Assembly: GCF_041296385.1 (NCBI RefSeq)
Contig: NW_027183593.1
Span: 1-64,000, forward strand
Direction of reading: 5' to 3'
DNA from: Aphelocoma coerulescens
Lineage: Eukaryota; Chordata; Aves; Passeriformes; Corvidae
DNA: 64,000 nucleotides
Translations under genes and position numbers: made by a program
Shown here: one piece after another, positions 56,906-64,000 of the stretch
Numbering within the stretch: the first letter of the stretch is position 1
Layout of the letters: each line of letters begins with the position of its first letter
Notes under the pieces: model-generated
What the model was told of the DNA's origin: nothing
The model's database searches: none
Seen by the model: the letters and a program-made list of their open reading frames with translations, nothing else

Positions 56906-59098
56906 GGTGGCATCAGGACACACCTGTGTCCCAGCAGCTGGGTGCCCAGCCGGGAGCAGGAGCAGGGCTGGGGCTGCTCCCAAAGTTGCCCCGCCCCAAT
57001 GCCAGAGCCGGACATATGCTGAGGGGGGGCTGGATCAGGCTTTATTGTCCAGCTGCATGCCAGGAGTGAGCACAAAATCTACCTGCATTCTCTGCAGCAT
57101 GCCATCCTGGAGCAGAGCCATTGCCAAAGGAAGCCGTCAGCCCGTGCCAAGCCAGTGCCGGAGTGGGATCCTAGCAGCACCTGTGGAAGCCGGGAGAGAG
57201 GAGCCCACCTGGAGCAGGTTCGTGCAGGATTAATCATCCCGTGGCTTCCCACCAGGGTCCTGTTGCTTCCAAAAGGCCCCACAGTGTCACTGTGGCCCCT
57301 CGGTTCCACCAGGTTCCATAGCGTCACTGTGGTGCCCAGGGTTCCGTCAGCTTCGCCAGCATCCCCACGGTCTGCAGAGCTCCCCGAGCTTCTGTGGTGT
57401 CACAGTGGAGGCAGGGTTGCATCAGGTTCCATAGCATCAGCACGGTCTCCAGGGCTCCCAGAGGTTCTGTGGTGTCACAGTGGAGGCAGGGTTGCATCAG
57501 GTTCCATAGCATCACCACAGTCTCCAGGGCTCCCTGAGCTTCTGTGGTGTCACAGTGGAGGCAGGGTTGCATCAGGTTCCATAGCATCAGCACGGTCTCC
57601 AGAGCTCCCAGAGGTTCTGTGGTGTCACAGAGGAGGCAGGGTTGCATCAGGTTCAATAGCATCAGCACGGCCTCCAGGGCTCCCCTGAGCTTCTGTGGTG
57701 GTGTCACAGAGGAGCCAGGCTTCCTTGTAGTTCCCCAGCATCACAAAGGCTCTCCTGGGAGCCACGGGTCACAAAGCACCGTGGGCTCTGTGCAGCCCCG
57801 CTGTGTCACATGGGCCGCTGGCTTCCACGAGCCCCCGCAGTGTCCCAGTGGGCCCCGTGGCTTTAGGAGTGGGTGGCTGGGAGTTGGTGCCAGCGGCTGG
57901 GGGAGCAGCAGCAGGGACTGTGTGTGGACAGTGCCATGGCCACTTGTGTGGCCACTGGTGTCTCTGTGCCAGGCACAGCCGTGGTGTGTAACACCGGCTC
58001 TGGGTCCTTTGGCTGTGCAGGTGGCAGTCACGGCCTGGAGCAGGGCTGCTCCCGGGGGACAGCCTGGGGCAGGAGGCTGCTGGAGATTCATTCCCCACAC
58101 TCCTTGTCATGAGGTGCTCAGAGTGATTGGAAAGGCTGTTGGCAGCAGGCAGTTCTCTGGGTTCAAGCTGTGGAGCTGTCAGCGGGAATGCAAAGGCCAA
58201 GCTGGTGAGCCTTTTGTCCTGGTGCCTTTAGTGTGTGAGCAGTCCCTGGTGCCGTTGTCTTTGGATCCTGAGTGTGGGAGAGGCAAGGCTTAGGATGGTG
58301 CGTAGAGCTGAGAAGGAAAGTGCCGAGAGCAGCGTGTGTGCTGCTGCTTTGAGGGGTGCAGTTGAAGTTGTAGGCAGCAAGAGCTTTCTCAGCTGGCCCT
58401 TTTGTGAGCTCTGCTTTTGCCAGATGACTTCCATCTTACCCTCTTACCATCTTAGCCTCTCATTTTTGCATATCCCAAACCCCCTTCCAAACATCCAGCA
58501 GCTGCTTGTAAAGAAGAAGTCCTAGAACAAAAAGCCAGTGCTGCCTTTCATAGCCCCTTTGCTGTCTATGAAGTAGAGGAAAGAAGCTAGTGAGACGCAC
58601 TTTCTTTCTCAACTCCATAGAGCGCATCCTTCTCTCAAGGTGGCAGAGTCCTTGGCGGAAGTGAAGCATCTGCAGCTGCAGTTCAGACTGAGAGATGTGC
58701 CAGGACAGGAAACATTTGCTGACCTTCCCTGTTCCCTGTGCAACATGATTCTCGCATCCCAGTCACTTTCACATACCTTCGGTATCCCTGAGTCCAAGCA
58801 GCTAAAGCTCACAGAGACAGAAGTGTCAGGAAGGAAAACGTTCCAAAAGCACCCCCTTCTCTTATCAGCATATAAATTGTGCACAACAGGCTGCGGCACC
58901 GAACCTTCCTTCTCAGATAGACATGCCATCACACTTTTCACTCTTGCAGCTCGGTTGAAAAGCTCCAGCAGCTGCTCCCGCAATAGCAAAAGGTTCTAGA
59001 AGTGAAAGCCAGTTTGGGGCTGCACCTTCTCCTTGCCGCATGTAAGCCACACCAAACTCCCTGATGCACTCTGTCCTCCCCTTCTCAAAGGAGTAGAC
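56906..59098 (+). repeat. Monomer 21 (2193 bp, four 75-bp units, type C)
   Basis: It repeats monomer 19 alleles at +4386 bp (ctccagagctccc, cacatgggccgc, acgttcc) and adds gccgtcagccc near 57134. Confidence 0.97.
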
Positions 59099-61291
59099 GG
59101 TGGCATCAGGACACACCTGTGTCCCAGCAGCTGGGTGCCCAGCCGGGAGCAGGAGCAGGGCTGGGGCTGCTCCCAAAGTTGCCCCGCCCCAATGCCAGAG
59201 CCGGACATATGCTGAGGGGGGGCTGGATCAGGCTTTATTGTCCAGCTGCATGCCAGGAGTGAGCACAAAATCTACCTGCATTCTCTGCAGCATGCCATCC
59301 TGGAGCAGAGCCATTGCCAAAGGAAGCCGTGAGCCCGTGCCAAGCCAGTGCCGGAGTGGGATCCTAGCAGCACCTGTGGAAGCTGGGAGAGAGGAGCCCA
59401 CCTGGAGCAGGTTCGTGCAGGATTAATCATCCCGTGGCTTCCCACCAGGGTCCTGTTGCTTCCAAAAGGCCCCACAGTGTCACTGTGGCCCCTCGGTTCC
59501 ACCAGGTTCCATAGCGTCACTGTGGTGCCCAGGGTTCCGTCAGCTTCGCCAGCATCCCCACGGTCTGCAGAGCTCCCCGAGCTTCTGTGGTGTCACAGTG
59601 GAGGCAGGGTTGCATCAGGTTCCATAGCATCAGCACGGTCTCCAGGGCTCCCAGAGGTTCTGTGGTGTCACAGTGGAGGCAGGGTTGCATCAGGTTCCAT
59701 AGCATCACCACAGTCTCCAGGGCTCCCTGAGCTTCTGTGGTGTCACAGTGGAGGCAGGGTTGCATCAGGTTCCATAGCATCAGCACAGTCTCCAGGGCTC
59801 CCAGAGGTTCTGTGGTGTCACAGAGGAGGCAGGGTTGCATCAGGTTCAATAGCATCAGCACGGCCTCCAGGGCTCCCCTGAGCTTCTGTGGTGGTGTCAC
59901 AGAGGAGCCAGGCTTCCTTGTAGTTCCCCAGCATCACAAAGGCTCTCCTGGGAGCCACGGGTCACAAAGCACCGTGGGCTCTGTGCAGCCCCGCTGTGTC
60001 ACAATGGCCGCTGGCTTCCACGAGCCCCCACAGTGTCCCAGTGGGCCCCGTGGCTTTAGGAGTGGGTGGCTGGGAGTTGGTGCCAGCGGCTGGGGGAGCA
60101 GCAGCAGGGACTGTGTGTGGACAGTGCCATGGCCACTTGTGTGGCCACTGGTGTCTCTGTGCCAGGCACAGCCGTGGTGTGTAACACCGGCTCTGGGTCC
60201 TTTGGCTGTGCAGGTGGCAGTCACAGCCTGGAGCAGGGCTGCTCCCGGGGGACAGCCTGGGGCAGGAGGCTGCTGGAGATTCATTCCCCACACTCCTTGT
60301 CATGAGGTGCTCAGAGTGATTGGAAAGGCTGTTGGCAGCAGGCAGTTCTCTGGGTTCAAGCTGTGGAGCTGTCAGCAGGAATGCAAAGGCCAAGCTGGTG
60401 AGCCTTTTGTCCTGGTGCCTTTAGTGTGTGAGCAGTCCCTGGTGCCGTTGTCTTTGGATCCTGAGTGTGGGAGAGGCAAGGCTTAGGATGGTGCGTAGAG
60501 CTGAGAAGGAAAGTGCCGAGAGCAGCGTGTGTGCTGCTGCTTTGAGGGGTGCAGTTGAAGTTGTAGGCAGCAAGAGCTTTCTCAGCTGGCCCTTTTGTGA
60601 GCTCTGCTTTTGCCAGATGACTTCCATCTTACCCTCTTACCATCTTAGCCTCTCATTTTTGCATATCCCAAACCCCCTTCCAAACATCCAGCAGCTGCTT
60701 GTAAAGAAGAAGTCCTAGAACAAAAAGCCAGTGCTGCCTTTCATAGCCCCTTTGCTGTCTATGAAGTAGAGGAAAGAAGCTAGTGAGACGCACTTTCTTT
60801 CTCAACTCCATAGAGCGCATCCTTCTCTCAAGGTGGCAGAGTCCTTGGCGGAAGTGAAGCATCTGCAGCTGCAGTTCAGACTGAGAGATGTGCCAGGACA
60901 GGAAACATTTGCTGACCTTCCCTGTTCCCTGTGCAACATGATTCTCGCATCCCAGTCACTTTCACATACCTTCGGTATCCCTGAGTCCAAGCAGCTAAAG
61001 CTCACAGAGACAGAAGTGTCAGGAAGGAAAACGTTGCAAAAGCACCCCCTTCTCTTATCAGCATATAAATTGTGCACAACAGGCTGCGGCACCGAACCTT
61101 CCTTCTCAGATAGACATGCCATCACACTTTTCACTCTTGCAGCTCGGTTGAAAAGCTCCAGCAGCTGCTCCCGCAATAGCAAAAGGTTCTAGAAGTGAAA
61201 GCCAGTTTGGGGCTGCACCTTCTCCTTGCCGCATGTAAGCCACACCAAACTCCCTGATGCACTCTGTCCTCCCCTTCTCAAAGGAGTAGAC
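59099..61291 (+). repeat. Monomer 22 (2193 bp, four 75-bp units, type C)
   Basis: It repeats monomer 20 alleles at +4386 bp (cacagtctcc in unit 3, cacagcctgg, agcaggaatg, acgttgc). Private changes: gaagctggg near 59380 and cccccacagtg near 60025. Confidence 0.97.
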
Positions 61292-63484
61292 GGTGGCATC
61301 AGGACACACCTGTGTCCCAGCAGCTGGGTGCCCAGCCGGGAGCAGGAGCAGGGCTGGGGCTGCTCCCAAAGTTGCCCCGCCCCAATGCCAGAGCCGGACA
61401 TATGCTGAGGGGGGGCTGGATCAGGCTTTATTGTCCAGCTGCATGCCAGGAGTGAGCACAAAATCTACCTGCATTCTCTGCAGCATGCCATCCTGGAGCA
61501 GAGCCATTGCCAAAGGAAGCCGTCAGCCCGTGCCAAGCCAGTGCCGGAGTGGGATCCTAGCAGCACCTGTGGAAGCCGGGAGAGAGGAGCCCACCTGGAG
61601 CAGGTTCGTGCAGGATTAATCATCCCGTGGCTTCCCACCAGGGTCCTGTTGCTTCCAAAAGGCCCCACAGTGTCACTGTGGCCCCTCGGTTCCACCAGGT
61701 TCCATAGCGTCACTGTGGTGCCCAGGGTTCCGTCAGCTTCGCCAGCATCCCCACGGTCTGCAGAGCTCCCCGAGCTTCTGTGGTGTCACAGTGGAGGCAG
61801 GGTTGCATCAGGTTCCATAGCATCAGCACGGTCTCCAGGGCTCCCAGAGGTTCTGTGGTGTCACAGTGGAGGCAGGGTTGCATCAGGTTCCATAGCATCA
61901 CCACAGTCTCCAGGGCTCCCTGAGCTTCTGTGGTGTCACAGTGGAGGCAGGGTTGCATCAGGTTCCATAGCATCAGCACGGTCTCCAGAGCTCCCAGAGG
62001 TTCTGTGGTGTCACAGAGGAGGCAGGGTTGCATCAGGTTCAATAGCATCAGCACGGCCTCCAGGGCTCCCCTGAGCTTCTGTGGTGGTGTCACAGAGGAG
62101 CCAGGCTTCCTTGTAGTTCCCCAGCATCACAAAGGCTCTCCTGGGAGCCACGGGTCACAAAGCACCGTGGGCTCTGTGCAGCCCCGCTGTGTCACATGGG
62201 CCGCTGGCTTCCACGAGCCCCCGCAGTGTCCCAGTGGGCCCCGTGGCTTTAGGAGTGGGTGGCTGGGAGTTGGTGCCAGCGGCTGGGGGAGCAGCAGCAG
62301 GGACTGTGTGTGGACAGTGCCATGGCCACTTGTGTGGCCACTGGTGTCTCTGTGCCAGGCACAGCCGTGGTGTGTAACACCGGCTCTGGGTCCTTTGGCT
62401 GTGCAGGTGGCAGTCACAGCCTGGAGCAGGGCTGCTCCCGGGGGACAGCCTGGGGCAGGAGGCTGCTGGAGATTCATTCCCCACACTCCTTGTCATGAGG
62501 TGCTCAGAGTGATTGGAAAGGCTGTTGGCAGCAGGCAGTTCTCTGGGTTCAAGCTGTGGAGCTGTCAGCGGGAATGCAAAGGCCAAGCTGGTGAGCCTTT
62601 TGTCCTGGTGCCTTTAGTGTGTGAGCAGTCCCTGGTGCCGTTGTCTTTGGATCCTGAGTGTGGGAGAGGCAAGGCTTAGGATGGTGCGTAGAGCTGAGAA
62701 GGAAAGTGCCGAGAGCAGCGTGTGTGCTGCTGCTTTGAGGGGTGCAGTTGAAGTTGTAGGCAGCAAGAGCTTTCTCAGCTGGCCCTTTTGTGAGCTCTGC
62801 TTTTGCCAGATGACTTCCATCTTACCCTCTTACCATCTTAGCCTCTCATTTTTGCATATCCCAAACCCCCTTCCAAACATCCAGCAGCTGCTTGTAAAGA
62901 AGAAGTCCTAGAACAAAAAGGCAGTGCTGCCTTTCATAGCCCCTTTGCTGTCTATGAAGTAGAGGAAAGAAGCTAGTGAGACGCACTTTCTTTCTCAACT
63001 CCATAGAGCGCATCCTTCTCTCAAGGTGGCAGAGTCCTTGGCGGAAGTGAAGCATCTGCAGCTGCAGTTCAGACTGAGAGATGTGCCAGGACAGGAAACA
63101 TTTGCTGACCTTCCCTGTTCCCTGTGCAACATGATTCTCGCATCCCAGTCACTTTCACATACCTTCGGTATCCCTGAGTCCAAGCAGCTAAAGCTCACAG
63201 AGACAGAAGTGTCAGGAAGGAAAACGTTGCAAAAGCACCCCCTTCTCTTATCAGCATATAAATTGTGCACAACAGGCTGCGGCACCGAACCTTCCTTCTC
63301 AGATAGACATGCCATCACACTTTTCACTCTTGCAGCTCGGTTGAAAAGCTCCAGCAGCTGCTCCCGCAATAGCAAAAGGTTCTAGAAGTGAAAGCCAGTT
63401 TGGGGCTGCACCTTCTCCTTGCCGCATGTAAGCCACACCAAACTCCCTGATGCACTCTGTCCTCCCCTTCTCAAAGGAGTAGAC
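61292..63484 (+). repeat. Monomer 23 (2193 bp, four 75-bp units, type C)
   Basis: Left part like monomers 19 and 21 (gccgtcagccc, ctccagagctccc, cacatgggccgc). Right part like 20 and 22 (cacagcctgg near 62415, acgttgc). Private aaaggcagtg near 62918. It is a mosaic of the two dimer partners. Confidence 0.97.
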
Positions 63485-64000
63485 GGTGGCATCAGGACAC
63501 ACCTGTGTCCCAGCAGCTGGGTGCCCAGCCGGGAGCAGGAGCAGGGCTGGGGCTGCTCCCAAAGTTGCCCCGCCCCAATGCCAGAGCCGGACATATGCTG
63601 AGGGGGGGCTGGATCAGGCTTTATTGTCCAGCTGCATGCCAGGAGTGAGCACAAAATCTACCTGCATTCTCTGCAGCATGCCATCCTGGAGCAGAGCCAT
63701 TGCCAAAGGAAGCCGTGAGCCCGTGCCAAGCCAGTGCCGGAGTGGGATCCTAGCAGCACCTGTGGAAGCCGGGAGAGAGGAGCCCACCTGGAGCAGGTTC
63801 GTGCAGGATTAATCATCCCGTGGCTTCCCACCAGGGTCCTGTTGCTTCCAAAAGGCCCCACAGTGTCACTGTGGCCCCTCGGTTCCACCAGGTTCCATAG
63901 CGTCACTGTGGTGCCCAGGGTTCCGTCAGCTTCGCCAGCATCCCCACGGTCTGCAGAGCTCCCCGAGCTTCTGTGGTGTCACAGTGGAGGCAGGGTTGCA
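63485..64000 (+). repeat. Monomer 24, partial (first 516 bp)
   Basis: It begins normally and is cut by the window edge inside the first 75-bp unit. No variant was seen in the visible part. Confidence 0.95.

Larger units (their letters stand above)
1..64000. repeat. Macrosatellite tandem array, ~24 monomers of 2193 or 2268 bp
   Basis: The whole window outside two ERV insertions is a head-to-tail array. I set the monomer start at the motif ggtggcatcaggacac; it recurs at 1, 2275, 4543, 6811, 9080, 11348, 13616, 15885, 18078, 20346, 22539, 24732, 27000, 29193, 31461, 39760, 41953, 50327, 52520, 54713, 56906, 59099, 61292 and 63485. After removing the ERVs the spacings are 2268 or 2193 bp, with 2274 once and 2269 twice. 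Monomers differ at only a few sites each. All are in the same orientation and neither array end is in view. Long open frames exist on both strands, but I recognise no conserved protein. I call it a macrosatellite of unknown function; a transcribed non-coding repeat is possible. Confidence 0.97.

Overview
The window is almost entirely one tandem array: about 24 near-identical head-to-tail monomers of a GC-rich macrosatellite, interrupted twice by the same endogenous retrovirus (ERV). It is vertebrate nuclear DNA. A bird is the most likely host, because the ERV envelope has the alpharetrovirus-type layout and alpharetroviruses are known from birds. This is an inference; the monomer itself matches nothing I recognise. 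The array runs off both ends of the window.  Layout. Monomers 1-14 fill 1-31460. Monomer 15 (31461-39759) is split by ERV copy 1 at 32303-38403. Monomer 16 is intact (39760-41952). Monomer 17 (41953-50326) is split at the same base by ERV copy 2 at 42870-48970. Monomers 18-23 follow (50327-63484), and a partial monomer 24 runs to the end. Monomers come in two main lengths, 2268 and 2193 bp, which differ by one 75-bp unit of a nested tandem repeat (five or four units). Higher-order periods of 6805 bp (trimer), 4461 bp (dimer), 4386 bp (dimer) and 10567 bp (ERV plus two monomers) can be read from shared variants and indicate repeated unequal exchange. I find no convincing host protein gene. The many open frames in the monomer exist because the 75-bp unit is a multiple of three and lacks stops in several frames.  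The ERV lies on the minus strand: 5' LTR, lysine-tRNA-like primer site, a leader carrying six ~68-bp repeats, a consensus splice donor, gag (matrix plus a very long Pro/Ala-rich segment ending at an in-frame stop), a gag-capsid remnant fused by deletion to the C-terminal end of integrase, a complete env, a polypurine tract lying inside env, and the 3' LTR. Protease, reverse transcriptase, RNase H and most of capsid and integrase are missing, so the element cannot replicate alone. The full-length env is open and, at the protein level, identical in both copies.  The two ERV copies are not separate insertions. They share the insertion base, the 5-bp target duplication, an LTR indel and all deletions, and I found only one substitution between them. 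The ERV was copied as a passenger of the array.
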